Positions 9,708 through 18,200 of a stretch of 64,000 nucleotides of DNA are shown here, in pieces. The stretch lies in the NCBI RefSeq assembly GCF_000212695.1, contig NC_015514.1, positions 2,852,001-2,916,000 of the forward strand, read 5' to 3'. The first letter of the stretch is position 1, and each line of letters opens with the position of its first letter. The stretch comes from Cellulomonas fimi ATCC 484. Lineage in GTDB: Bacteria; Actinomycetota; Actinomycetes; Actinomycetales; Cellulomonadaceae. A model generated the notes under the pieces. It ran no database searches and was not told the origin of the DNA. It saw only the letters and a program-made list of their open reading frames with translations. The position numbers and the translations under genes are program-made.

Positions 9708-10037
9708 GTGGCGAACGACGAGGCCGTGGTCCCGGACTCCTTCTGGGTCGACCAGGAGGAGCTGCGGAGCGCGGGCAACCGCCTGCTCGAGCTCGGCGAC
9801 CGGCTCGGCGACGAGGCGTCCCGGGTCGTCGCGGCGCGGGCACCGCAGTGGGGTCCGACGGCGCTGGCAGACGCCGGGGGGCGGTTCCAGGACCGGTTCG
9901 CTCACCTCGTCCGCGGTCTGTCCCGCGAGTTCGACGCCGCTGGCCACGAGCTGCGCCTGCACGCCGAGGGCTACGACTGGACCGACGCCGACATCGCGAT
10001 GCGGATGCGCACGCTTGCCGAGCGGTACCCGACGTGA
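9708..10037 (+). CDS. WXG100/ESAT-6-like type VII secretion partner of the toxin
   Basis: The 109-residue protein is predicted to be two helices around a central turn containing WGPTAL, followed by a helix of the GGRFQDRFAHL type, as in WXG100 proteins. Near the C terminus YDWTD matches the YxxxD/E signal that type VII secretion systems recognise. The GTG start has a G-rich ribosome site (GAGGGGG) just upstream. The stop overlaps the toxin start (GTGA), so the pair is made together, as expected for a substrate and its co-secreted partner. No secretion-machinery genes (EccC, EccB and so on) are in the window. Confidence 0.65.
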   Translation: MANDEAVVPDSFWVDQEELRSAGNRLLELGDRLGDEASRVVAARAPQWGPTALADAGGRFQDRFAHLVRGLSREFDAAGHELRLHAEGYDWTDADIAMRMRTLAERYPT

Positions 10038-11296
10038 ACCCGCTGTGGCACCTCGGCAACACCACGGACGTCCGGCTGCTGATCCCCGGCAAGCCGGAGG
10101 CGCTGCGTGACGACGCCGACGACCTCGACGCCGCCGCCGTCCGCCTCGACGCCGTGTCCGAGGACGCGCGCACGGGGACCGAGACGCCGTCCTGGGGCGG
10201 GTGGGCCCGCGACCAGTGGGACCACCGCCGCTCCGAGCTCCTCACCGTCCCCGCGACGGTCGCCGAGATCTACCGCGGCGCCGCCGGTGCGCTGCGCGGC
10301 CACGCCGACACCCTCGCGTGGGCGCAGGCCGGCGCCGCGACCGCCGTCGACCTGTGGGCCCACGGCGTCGACCGCTCGCGCGCTGCGGGGGTGCTGTGGA
10401 CCACTGCTCCTCCCGCCGCCGGCGACCCGGTGACCGATCCCGGCGCCGCTCACCGGCACGCGGCCACGCTCGTCCTCGACCGGTGCCAGCGTGTCGCCGC
10501 GCAGTCCGGCGAAGCGCTCGCAGCGCTGCTCGACGAGCTCAGCGCAGGGATGCCCGACGGACAGCTGCACGGAAACCAGTTCTTCGCGGGCGTCGCCGCT
10601 TGGGCCGCGGGCCTCGCCGACATGCTCTGGCGCCTGCACCTGGTCCGCGCCGCCGTCGACCACGACGGCTGGCTCGGCGACCTCCGGTCGGAGTGGGATG
10701 CGACCGCGGGCGTCTTCCGCCTCGTCACAGACGACCCCCTGCACGCGGGCCCCGTTCTCGCCAACACCGAAGGCCTCCGCGACAACCCCGGCCGCTGGTG
10801 GGGCACCCTCGCCCCCGACCTCGCGCTGTCTGCTGCTGGCGGCGTCGCGTCTGGAAGTCGAGTGCTCACGGGAGTCCGGCGGCTCGACGAACTCCCGCGT
10901 GTGCCACGGGAATGGCCGGAGCACCCAGCCCTGAACACCTGGGAGTACTCGCTGGGATGGGATCCCGACGCGAAGCTCTTCCGCCTCAGCGAGTACCAGA
11001 CCGCGACGAGACTGATCGATCAGTACGGCCTACGTCTCGAACGCGCGCCCCACGGCTCGCATGTGGACTGGTTGGATGACGCGGGAACGACCTACGACGC
11101 GATGGGCAACTTCGACGGCGTCTACCTCCACCGAGAGCGCCAGTGGAGCAACCTCTTCGACCAGCTCGACCGACACATCGCGAAGGCGGACATCGTCCCG
11201 ATCGATGTCTCCCAGTTCTCAGCCGAGCAGATCGCAACGATCCGCTGGTACGTGCAGCCGTTCGCCGATCGGATCTACTTCGTGGGAGAGCAATGA
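10034..11296 (+). CDS. Polymorphic toxin with WXG-like N terminus and CdiA-type tRNase C-terminal domain
   Basis: This 420-residue protein begins with a helical region resembling type VII toxin leaders (WGGWARDQWDHRR near residue 55, then long Ala-rich helices to ~240). A connector follows. From ~330 onward comes a small alpha/beta domain: DWLDDAGTTYDAMG near 345, then a helix around LDRHIAKADIVPIDVS and a final strand RIYFVGEQ. The order DxxG-TYDA-xG, ADxVPxDVS and RIxFVGE at the end resembles the tRNA-nuclease domain at the tip of CdiA toxins. The first immunity gene overlaps the stop by ATGA. Toxicity and tRNA as target are inferences from this resemblance. Confidence 0.65.
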   Translation: MNPLWHLGNTTDVRLLIPGKPEALRDDADDLDAAAVRLDAVSEDARTGTETPSWGGWARDQWDHRRSELLTVPATVAEIYRGAAGALRGHADTLAWAQAGAATAVDLWAHGVDRSRAAGVLWTTAPPAAGDPVTDPGAAHRHAATLVLDRCQRVAAQSGEALAALLDELSAGMPDGQLHGNQFFAGVAAWAAGLADMLWRLHLVRAAVDHDGWLGDLRSEWDATAGVFRLVTDDPLHAGPVLANTEGLRDNPGRWWGTLAPDLALSAAGGVASGSRVLTGVRRLDELPRVPREWPEHPALNTWEYSLGWDPDAKLFRLSEYQTATRLIDQYGLRLERAPHGSHVDWLDDAGTTYDAMGNFDGVYLHRERQWSNLFDQLDRHIAKADIVPIDVSQFSAEQIATIRWYVQPFADRIYFVGEQ

Positions 11297-11595
11297 GTGC
11301 AACCATCTACGGCTTGAACGGGACGAGCTGGAACGGGAGCAAGGGCGTCTTCTTCTGGCTTCTGCAGTCCATGGCCGCGCGCACGAGCTCGCCGTCGCTC
11401 GCGGCCCGACTTCGCGAGCTCGACAGCGCGAACCTGCATTGGCTCGACCTCGAGGACTTCTCCCGTGCCGAGCACGACGAGCTGATCCACCTGCTGCACG
11501 AGACGCCCCCGATCGCGCGTCGAGAGTTCGCGCACAGGCCGGACGGGAAGACGTACGTCGAGGATCAGCTCGACGCGTTGCTCCTTCTCGAGTGA
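11293..11595 (+). CDS. Cognate immunity protein 1 of the toxin
   Basis: This 100-residue acidic protein starts inside the toxin stop codon (ATGA). Its layout, SATIYGLNGTSWNGSKGVFFW, then LQSMAAR and then LHWLDLEDFSRAEHDELIHLL, is shared with the two ORFs that follow. The position directly after a toxin and the family expansion identify it as an immunity gene; no named family is claimed. It is expected to bind and block the C-terminal nuclease domain in the cytoplasm. Confidence 0.6.
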   Translation: MSATIYGLNGTSWNGSKGVFFWLLQSMAARTSSPSLAARLRELDSANLHWLDLEDFSRAEHDELIHLLHETPPIARREFAHRPDGKTYVEDQLDALLLLE

Positions 11596-11694
11596 TCCGA
11601 CCCCGACCTCGAGGCGACACCACGCGGGACGTCATCCGCCTCCGGACGCGGGAGGCCGCCCCTCCCTCGACAAGAACAACGAGGAGAAGACGGC

Positions 11695-11760
11695 ATGTGC
11701 TGCACAGACTCGCGCGTCGCACCCGACGGAGACCAGGTCCCCACCGTGGGGGAACTGTGA
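11695..11760 (+). pseudogene. Short ORF, probable remnant of a second toxin C terminus
   Basis: A 21-codon frame (ATG 11695, TGA 11758) ends in VAPDGDQVPTVGEL. Set against the toxin end VQPFADRIYFVGEQ, the V, P, D, I/V and VGE positions match with identical spacing. As with the intact toxin, the stop overlaps the start of an immunity gene. The upstream ~100 bases hold no further recognisable toxin sequence. It has its own GAGGAG ribosome site, so it may be translated as a coupling leader. The remnant reading rests on few residues. Confidence 0.4.
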
Positions 11761-12074
11761 GTGGAACGATCTTCGGACTCGACCAGCGACGATGGCGCGG
11801 CTCACGCAGCGCCTTCTTCTGGACCCTCCAGTCGATGGCAGCGCGCGCGGTGGACCCACGCCTTGCGGCGACCCTGCTCGAGCGCTTCACGGATGAGGTG
11901 CACTGGCTCGATCTCGAGGCATTCACCCCGAGCGAGCAGCGGGAGCTACTCGTCCTGCTGCGCGACACCCCGGCTGCCGCTCGGCGGGACCTCCCCGCGT
12001 TCGACGAGCGCGACGCGGTCATTGCGCAGATCGACCGGCTGATCGCACTCGTCGACGGCAGCGAGGCGCCCTGA
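11757..12074 (+). CDS. Immunity protein 2 (paralogue of 11293-11595)
   Basis: The 105-residue product reads SGTIFGLDQRRWRGSRSAFFW, LQSMAAR, then VHWLDLEAFTPSEQRELLVLL. It aligns along its whole length with immunity protein 1. The GTG at 11757 overlaps the stop of the short ORF before it and is preceded by GGGGGA. The usual interpretation for such extra copies is protection against related toxins of neighbours, or a leftover from a replaced toxin tip. Confidence 0.55.
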   Translation: MSGTIFGLDQRRWRGSRSAFFWTLQSMAARAVDPRLAATLLERFTDEVHWLDLEAFTPSEQRELLVLLRDTPAAARRDLPAFDERDAVIAQIDRLIALVDGSEAP

Positions 12075-12124
12075 TGAGCCCGAGCGAGCGACCCGGTCAG
12101 TCGACCTGGAGGAGAAGCGGATAA
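12074..12124 (+). CDS. 16-codon coupling ORF between immunity genes
   Basis: ATG at 12074 overlaps the stop of immunity gene 2 (TGATG), and its TAA at 12122-12124 overlaps the ATA where the next immunity domain begins. It contains the GGAGGAG that would serve the downstream gene. The product has no recognisable feature. It may only serve to carry ribosomes to the next start. Confidence 0.3.
   Translation: MSPSERPGQSTWRRSG
12109..12123 (+). promoter_or_regulatory. Strong ribosome binding site followed by an ATA in place of a start codon
   Basis: GGAGGAG (12109-12115) is followed after 6 nt by ATA-AGT-GCC-ACG. The two sister genes read ATG-AGT-GCA-ACC and GTG-AGT-GGA-ACG at the same place. 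The context therefore marks 12121 as the ancestral start, now ATA. Confidence 0.6.
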
Positions 12125-12639
12125 GTGCCACGCTCTTCGGACTTGGGGGTGCGGCGTGGGATCCCTCGAAGGGCATCTTCTACTGGACGCTCGAGTCCAT
12201 GGCGGAACGGACCGACGACCGTCACCTGCACGCCGTGCTGATGGATCGGTCGGAGGGCGGCGTGAGCTGGCTGAGCATCGACGACTGCCCGAGGACCCAG
12301 CAGCGCGAGCTCCTGCGCCTCCTGCGCGAGGCGGCGGACCCGAGCGCCTCCTTCTACGCCACCGACAGCTCCGTGTGGGAGGGCCCCCTCACCCCTTTCG
12401 CCTGGGCGCTGGAGTCGATGGCACGGCTCACCGCGGACCCCTCGCTCCGGTCCTGGTTGCAGGAGATCGCGCGGGAGGGACCGTATTGCCTCGAGCTCGA
12501 CCAGCTCTCACCCACGGCCTACGCCGAGGTCGTGCGCCTGCTGCCGACGCTGCCCGCGGTCGCCCGCGACGATCCTGACCTCCGCGACGACGCGGCGGGC
12601 GCTCTGGCACACATCGACGCGCTGTCCCGCATGCGGTGA
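12121..12639 (+). CDS. Immunity protein 3, tandem duplication of the immunity domain, with ATA at the start position
   Basis: The 172-codon frame holds two copies of the ~80-residue immunity domain. Copy 1 runs from SATLFGLGGAAWDPSKGIFYW through SWLSIDDCPRTQQRELLRLL. Copy 2 runs from PLTPFAWALESMARL through LELDQLSPTAYAEVVRLL. The start expected from the sister genes is ATA at 12121, behind a perfect GGAGGAG. The first normal in-frame start is ATG 12199, which would delete 26 residues of copy 1. Either initiation occurs at AUA, or copy 1 is inactivated and only the later start is used. The frame is otherwise intact to TGA. Confidence 0.5.
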   Translation: MSATLFGLGGAAWDPSKGIFYWTLESMAERTDDRHLHAVLMDRSEGGVSWLSIDDCPRTQQRELLRLLREAADPSASFYATDSSVWEGPLTPFAWALESMARLTADPSLRSWLQEIAREGPYCLELDQLSPTAYAEVVRLLPTLPAVARDDPDLRDDAAGALAHIDALSRMR

Positions 12640-12668
12640 CACCATGACGCGCCTGACGCCCGGGCGCC

Positions 12669-13289
12669 TCACAGCCGAGCGTCGGTCACACCGTCGAGCG
12701 CGCGCCGGTCGTGGTGCGGTGCAAGCTCCACGACGTCCCCGTGGAGGCGCTCGGCGTCGGCGCGGTCGTGCGTGACGAGCAGGACCGCTCGGCCACGGCA
12801 GGCCTCGGCGATCCACGCGAGGACGGCCTCGCGACCGTCGGCGTCGATGCCGGTGAGGGGCTCGTCGAGGAAAACGAGGTCGGCGGCGGGCAGGAGGGCG
12901 CGGGCGATGACGACACGGCGGCGCTGCCCGCCGGACAGGGCGCGGACCGGGCGACGGAGCGCGTCAGCGGGCAGGCCCAGGTCGCGGAGCGCGGTGACGA
13001 CGCTCGTCGACGACACGTCGCGGGGAAGGACCAGGCGCACGTTGGCGACGGCGTCGAGGTGCTCGCAGAGCCGGTCCTCCTGGAACACGGCCGAGCAGCG
13101 CGCCGGCCTGCCGTCTACCACGCCGCTCGTCGGCGGCACGAGCCCGAGCAGGACGCGGCCGAGCGTCGTCTTGCCGCTGCCGTTCGGTCCCATGACGGCG
13201 ACGACGCCGTCGTCCGGCAGGTCGATGTCGAGGCCGTCGAGGACGACCCGGCCGCCGAGCTCGACCCGCAGGTCCCGGACCGTGATCAC
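12669..13289 (-). CDS. ABC importer ATP-binding protein (SsuB/TauB/NrtD type)
   Basis: The 206-residue ATPase has Walker A GPNGSGKTT (34-42), the signature LSGGQ (118-122) and Walker B LVFLDEP (138-144), followed by the H-loop VTHDR. It is shorter than most SsuB proteins, lacking the C-terminal extension. The GTG overlaps the permease stop (GTGA). It energises the permease of 13286-14236; the substrate is unknown. It is the last gene of the hydrogenase operon. Confidence 0.85.
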   Translation of the reverse strand: MITVRDLRVELGGRVVLDGLDIDLPDDGVVAVMGPNGSGKTTLGRVLLGLVPPTSGVVDGRPARCSAVFQEDRLCEHLDAVANVRLVLPRDVSSTSVVTALRDLGLPADALRRPVRALSGGQRRRVVIARALLPAADLVFLDEPLTGIDADGREAVLAWIAEACRGRAVLLVTHDRADAERLHGDVVELAPHHDRRALDGVTDARL

Positions 13290-14236
13290 GACGCCCCGCC
13301 TCCCCGGCCACGAGCACCGCCGCCCGCCACCGCGCCACGCGCCGACGGCACCCGACGCAGCAGCGCACCCAGCCCGCGTTCGGCGGCGAGGCTCAGGGCG
13401 ACGACGACGCCCGTCCAGACGAACACGTCGGCGGTCTCGAGCAGGAGCTTCGCGTCGTAGAGCCGCTCCCCCACGCTGCCCGCGGGCAGGCCGATGACCT
13501 CGGCGGCGATGCCGCTCTTCCACGCGAGCCCGATGCCGACCTGGCACGCGGCGGCGAAGAACGGCAGGACGGCGGGGACGTCGATCGCGCGGACGCGTCG
13601 CCAGACCGGCAGACGGAAGACGAGAGCGACCTCGAGCATCGCGACGTCACGGCGCCCGATGCCTTCCAGCACCGCGGCGAACACGACGGGCAGGACCATG
13701 AGGGCGCTGACGACGACCGCGAGGCGCCCGCTGTCGACCCAGATCAGCACGAGGATGATGAAGCTGACGACGGGCGCGGCCCGCACCGCGCCGACCAGCG
13801 GTGTCACGAGCGCCCGCACGACGGACCACCGGGCGGCCGTCACCGCGAGGACCGTGCCGGCGACGGTCCCGAGGACGAATCCCGACAGGACCCGCACGAG
13901 CGAGTGCCCGACCGTGGCCCAGAACGCCGGCTCGACGACCAGCTCGCCGAACCGCGCACCGACCTCGGCAGGCGCCGGCAGGAGAAGCCGCTGGCCGACG
14001 ACGAGCGCCGCCGCCTGCCAGACGACGAGCCAGAACGCCAGGACCAGGACGGGCCGCACGACGCGGACGACCGCGCTCCCTCGTCGACCACGAGCCCACT
14101 GCCGCACACGCCGCACCCCGCGCCCGGGCGGGGCGACGGCCCGCCGCCGCAGCGCCCGCACGGGTCCTCCGCGCGTCGCGCGGCCCGTTCCCTGCGCGGC
14201 CGGGTCAGCCGTCCGCGCCGTAGTAGAAGCCGTCAT
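13286..14236 (-). CDS. ABC importer permease (SsuC/TauC type)
   Basis: This 316-residue inner-membrane permease starts with a basic cytoplasmic segment of ~60 residues and then has about six membrane helices. The coupling-loop signature reads EVALVFRLPVWRRVRAIDVPAVLPFFAAACQVG, with the usual EAA-G spacing of the BPD transport family. The annotated ATG overlaps the preceding binding-protein gene by 32 bases, so a later GTG within the Arg-rich leader is possible. It acts with 12669-13289 and 14205-15251. Confidence 0.85.
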   Translation of the reverse strand: MTASTTARTADPAAQGTGRATRGGPVRALRRRAVAPPGRGVRRVRQWARGRRGSAVVRVVRPVLVLAFWLVVWQAAALVVGQRLLLPAPAEVGARFGELVVEPAFWATVGHSLVRVLSGFVLGTVAGTVLAVTAARWSVVRALVTPLVGAVRAAPVVSFIILVLIWVDSGRLAVVVSALMVLPVVFAAVLEGIGRRDVAMLEVALVFRLPVWRRVRAIDVPAVLPFFAAACQVGIGLAWKSGIAAEVIGLPAGSVGERLYDAKLLLETADVFVWTGVVVALSLAAERGLGALLRRVPSARGAVAGGGARGRGGGAS

Positions 14237-15251
14237 CGGGAAGGGCTCCTCCCACCGACGCAGGGTCGGCGGCGTGCAGGACCGCGAGGTACCCCGCGAG
14301 GGAGTGACGCATCTCGGCTCCGTCGACGTAGGTGATGTGCGAGCCCGGGATCGCCTTCGTGGCGACGGCCGCGGCAGGCACGATCCCCGCGGCGGCGATG
14401 AGCTCGCCCGCCTCGTCGGGATGCTCGTTCGTGAAGGCGGTCGACTCGGCGTAGTCGTCGAGGAACTCCTCGAAGGCCGCGGCGTGCTCGGTGGCGAAGG
14501 CGGCGCGGACGACGACCACCCCCGTGACGAGCTGCGAGTCGGGCTCGACGGCGGCCCACTCCTCGGTCAGGTCGAGGGCCGCGCGAGCGCCGGGGACCTG
14601 CCCCGCGACGACGGTCACGTAGGGCTGCGGCAGGACGGCGACGGCACCGGGCTCGGCGGCGAGCCGGGCGGCGACCTCGGTCGCCTCGCTGAGGTACTGC
14701 ACGGACAGGTCGGCGGCGGGGTCGAGGCCGGTGAGGTCGAGCAGGTGCTCCAGGACGAGCTGGGGGGTGGCTCCCTTGCCCGTGCTGTAGACGGTGCGTC
14801 CGCGCAGGTCGGACAGGGAGTGCACGGTGTCACCGACCTCGACGACGTGCAGGACGCCGAGCGTGTTGATCGCGGCGACCTGGATGGCTGCGGGCGTGCC
14901 GGTCGTCTTCGCGTCGAGCACCGCGGCGAGGTTGGCGGGCAGGAGCGCGACATCGACGTCGCCGTGCAGCACCTTCGGCAGCACCTCGTCGGGCGTGCCG
15001 TAGACCGTCACCTGGTAGTCGTGCCGCGCGGCGCCGCGGGCGGCCTCGTCCATGAGCCTGACGAGCCCCATGGTCGTGGGGCCCTTGAGCGAGGCGATCC
15101 GAACCGTGGTCCGCTCCACCGTCGCGCTAGGGGTCGGTTCCGCGGCGGGGGCCGACGACGTGGCCGGAGCCGCGGCCCCGGGCGCGCACCCCGCGACGAG
15201 AGCGGCGACCGCGACGACGGCCGCGGCGAGACGGAGGAGCCGGCGCGTCAC
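14205..15251 (-). CDS. ABC importer substrate-binding lipoprotein (SsuA/NMT1-like)
   Basis: The 348-residue protein has a lipoprotein signal (LVAGC, Cys at about 22), an acidic-Pro linker, and then a type II periplasmic-binding fold: VRIASLKGPTTMGLVRLMDEA, DVDVALLPANLAAVLDAK, LRGRTVYSTGKGATPQLVLEHLL. This pattern is that of SsuA/TauA/ThiY relatives, which bind sulfonates, taurine or thiamine precursors. The ligand cannot be read from sequence. The GTG overlaps the hydrogenase stop (GTGA), so it is translated directly after that enzyme, which is an unusual pairing. Confidence 0.85.
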   Translation of the reverse strand: MTRRLLRLAAAVVAVAALVAGCAPGAAAPATSSAPAAEPTPSATVERTTVRIASLKGPTTMGLVRLMDEAARGAARHDYQVTVYGTPDEVLPKVLHGDVDVALLPANLAAVLDAKTTGTPAAIQVAAINTLGVLHVVEVGDTVHSLSDLRGRTVYSTGKGATPQLVLEHLLDLTGLDPAADLSVQYLSEATEVAARLAAEPGAVAVLPQPYVTVVAGQVPGARAALDLTEEWAAVEPDSQLVTGVVVVRAAFATEHAAAFEEFLDDYAESTAFTNEHPDEAGELIAAAGIVPAAAVATKAIPGSHITYVDGAEMRHSLAGYLAVLHAADPASVGGALPDDGFYYGADG

Positions 15252-18200
15252 GACGCACCGCCCGGCGTGCCGTGCTCGACGACGGGACCGGTCGGCGCGT
15301 GCGCACCGGCGCCGACGGGCTCAGCAGCAGCCGGAGCACGGTCGGGACGGCGGAACGGTGCGTAGGAGGTGTGCAGGAGCTCGTGCGCGAGCGGCGAGTT
15401 CGGCTCGCCGTAGCACTCGTCGTAGAGCCGCAGCACGTCGGGGTTGGCCTGCGAGCGCCGCAGCGGTGCCGTGCGGTCGATGTCGACGAGCACCTGCTGC
15501 CGCGCGACCGTCTCGTGCGCGTCACGCGGGGCCGGGTGCCCGGCGCCGTTGACGCACCCGCCGGGGCACGCCATGACCTCGATGAGGTCGTACCCGACGT
15601 CCTCGCCGTCGCGGATCCGGCGGGCGAGCGCGTCGACGTTGCCGAGCCCGCTGACGACGGCGACCCGCACCTCGACACCTCCGGCGGCGACCGTGGCCTC
15701 CTTGACGCCCTCGAGGCCGCGGACGGCGTGCACGTCGAGCTCGGCGGGCGGCTCGCCGGTGAGCTTCTCGACCGCCATCCGCAGCGCCGCCTCGGCGACG
15801 CCGCCGGACGCCCCGAACAGCACGCCGGCGCCGCTGACCTGCGCGTACGGCTCGTCGAACGCCCCGGGCTCGACGTCGGCGGGGTCGAGCCGCAGCATCT
15901 CCACCATCTCGAGCAGCTCGGTCGTGGTGAGCACCGCGTCGACGTCCCGGACGCCGTCGGGGGCGAACTCGGGCCGCGCCGCCTCGTACTTCTTGGCGAG
16001 GCACGGCACGACGGACACCGTGTACAGCCGGTCGACGGGGATGCCGGCGCGCTCCGCGAAGTGCCGCTTCACCGTGGCGCCCATCATCTGCTGCGGCGAC
16101 TTGCAGCTCGACAGGTGCGGGATGAGCTCGGGGAACCGCCGCTCGACGAGGTTGACCCACCCCGGGCAGCAGGACGTGAACTGCGGCAGGCGCTCGCCGC
16201 TGCCGACGCGCTCCAGGAACTCGGTGGTCTCCTCGAGGATCGTCAGGTCGGCCGCGAACGCGAAGTCGAAGACCCGGTCGAACCCGACCTTGCGCATGAG
16301 TCCGGCCATGAACCCGGACGCCTGCTCGGGCGCGAGCCCGTAGTGGTCCGCGATGACGCTGCGCACCGCGGGGGCGACGAAGCCCACGACGACCTTGTCG
16401 GGGTCGTGCATCGCGGAGAACACGCCGCCGCGCTCGCGCACGTAGTCCAGCGCGCCGCACGGGCACGCGCGGACGCACTGCCCGCACGACACGCAGTCGG
16501 TCAGCCCGAGCGGCTGGTCGTCGCGCGTGCCGACCGTGAGCCGCCCGCCGTCGAACTGGAACGCCAGGACGTCGACGCCCTCGACCTGCGCACACGCCGC
16601 GACGCACAGCCCGCACGAGATGCACTTGTTGTGGTCGCGCACGATGAAGGGGTGGTCCTGCGCGACCGGCGTCCACGGCCGCACGTGCAGCGGCAGCGTG
16701 AACTCGACGTGGTGCGCGGTGGCGGCATCCCGCAGGTCGCAGCGGTTCTGCTTGGAGCAGCCGCACTCCAGGCAGCGCGCGGCCTCGTCGCGGGCCTGCT
16801 GCTCCGTCAGCCCGAGCTCCACCTCGACGAAGCTGCCGATGCGCTCGGCAGGCGGCAGGGCGGGCATGGCGACGCGGCGCGCGCGGGGCTGCAGCTCGAA
16901 CTCGTCGCGCGGCAGGTCCTCGAGCGTGCCGCGGCTGCACGTGTAGTCCTCCTGCGAGGGGCGCACGTACCCGTCGCGGACGAACTCGTCCATGGCCTGC
17001 GCGGCCCGCCGGCCCGCGGCGACCGCCTGGATCACGGTGGCGGGGCCGGTGACGCAGTCGCCGCCTGCGAACACGTTCGCCTCGGAGCTCTGCAGCGTGC
17101 GGCCGTCGACGTCGACGTCGCCCCACTCATTGAGCCGCACCGGCAGGTCGTCCCACAGGAACGTCGTGTCCGTCGTCTGCCCGATCGCGCCGATGACGGT
17201 GTCGGCCTCGATGACGAAGTCCGAGCCCTCGACGCGCACCGGCCGGCGACGACCCGACCGGTCCGGCTCGCCGAGCTCCATCCGCACGCACCCGACGTGC
17301 AGCCGCCCGTCGACGGACGTGATGCCGGTCGGGGCCGCGAGGAAGACCATGTCGACGCCCTCGTGCAGCGCCTCCTCGATCTCCAGCGGCTCGGCGGGCA
17401 TCTCGTCGCGCGTGCGGCGGTAGACGAGCTTGACGTCCCGCGCCCCGCGCCGCAGCGCGGTCCGCACGCAGTCGATGGCCGTGTTCCCGCCCCCCACGAC
17501 GACGACCGTGTCCCCGACGGGCTCGTCGACGCCCTGCACGACGCCCCGCAGCCAGTCGATGCCCAGGTGCACCCCGGGCAGGTGCTCACCGTCGAGCTTG
17601 AGCGGCGTCGCCCGCCACGACCCGACCGCGAGGTACACGGCGTCGTGCTCCCGTCGCAGGTCGTCGAGCCGCAGGTGCGTGCCGAGCGCCTTGCCGGTCA
17701 CGATCTCGACGCCGATCGCCTCCATGAAGGCGATCTCCTCGTCGAGCGTGGCCTTCGGGAGCCGGTACTCGGGGATGCCGTACCGCATCATCCCGCCGGG
17801 GCGGTCCTCCTTCTCGAACACCGTGACCCGGTGCCCGGCGAGCGCCGCGTAGTACGCCGCGGACAGTCCCGAGGGCCCGGCGCCGACGACCGCGATCCGC
17901 TTCCCGCTGGGGTCGGCGAGCCGCGGAGTCCACGGCTCCTCGCGCGCCCGGTCCCAGTCGGCCACGAACCTCTTGACGTGGTTGATCGCCACGGGCTCGT
18001 CGACGAGGTTGCGCCGGCACTCCGCCTCGCACGGGTGGGGGCACACGCGCCCGCACGCCGACGGGAACGGGTTGCGGTCCTTGATGACGCGGATCGCCGC
18101 CTCGAAGTTCCCGGTGGCGACGTGGTGCAGGTACGTCTGGATGTCGATGTTCGCCGGGCACGTCTGCACGCACGGCGCCACGCAGTCGGCGTTGTGGTCG

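Noticed and set aside
12125..12578. GTG start at 12125 or 12156 as the third immunity gene
   Set aside because: Those frames do not encode the conserved immunity pattern; the conserved frame begins at ATA 12121.
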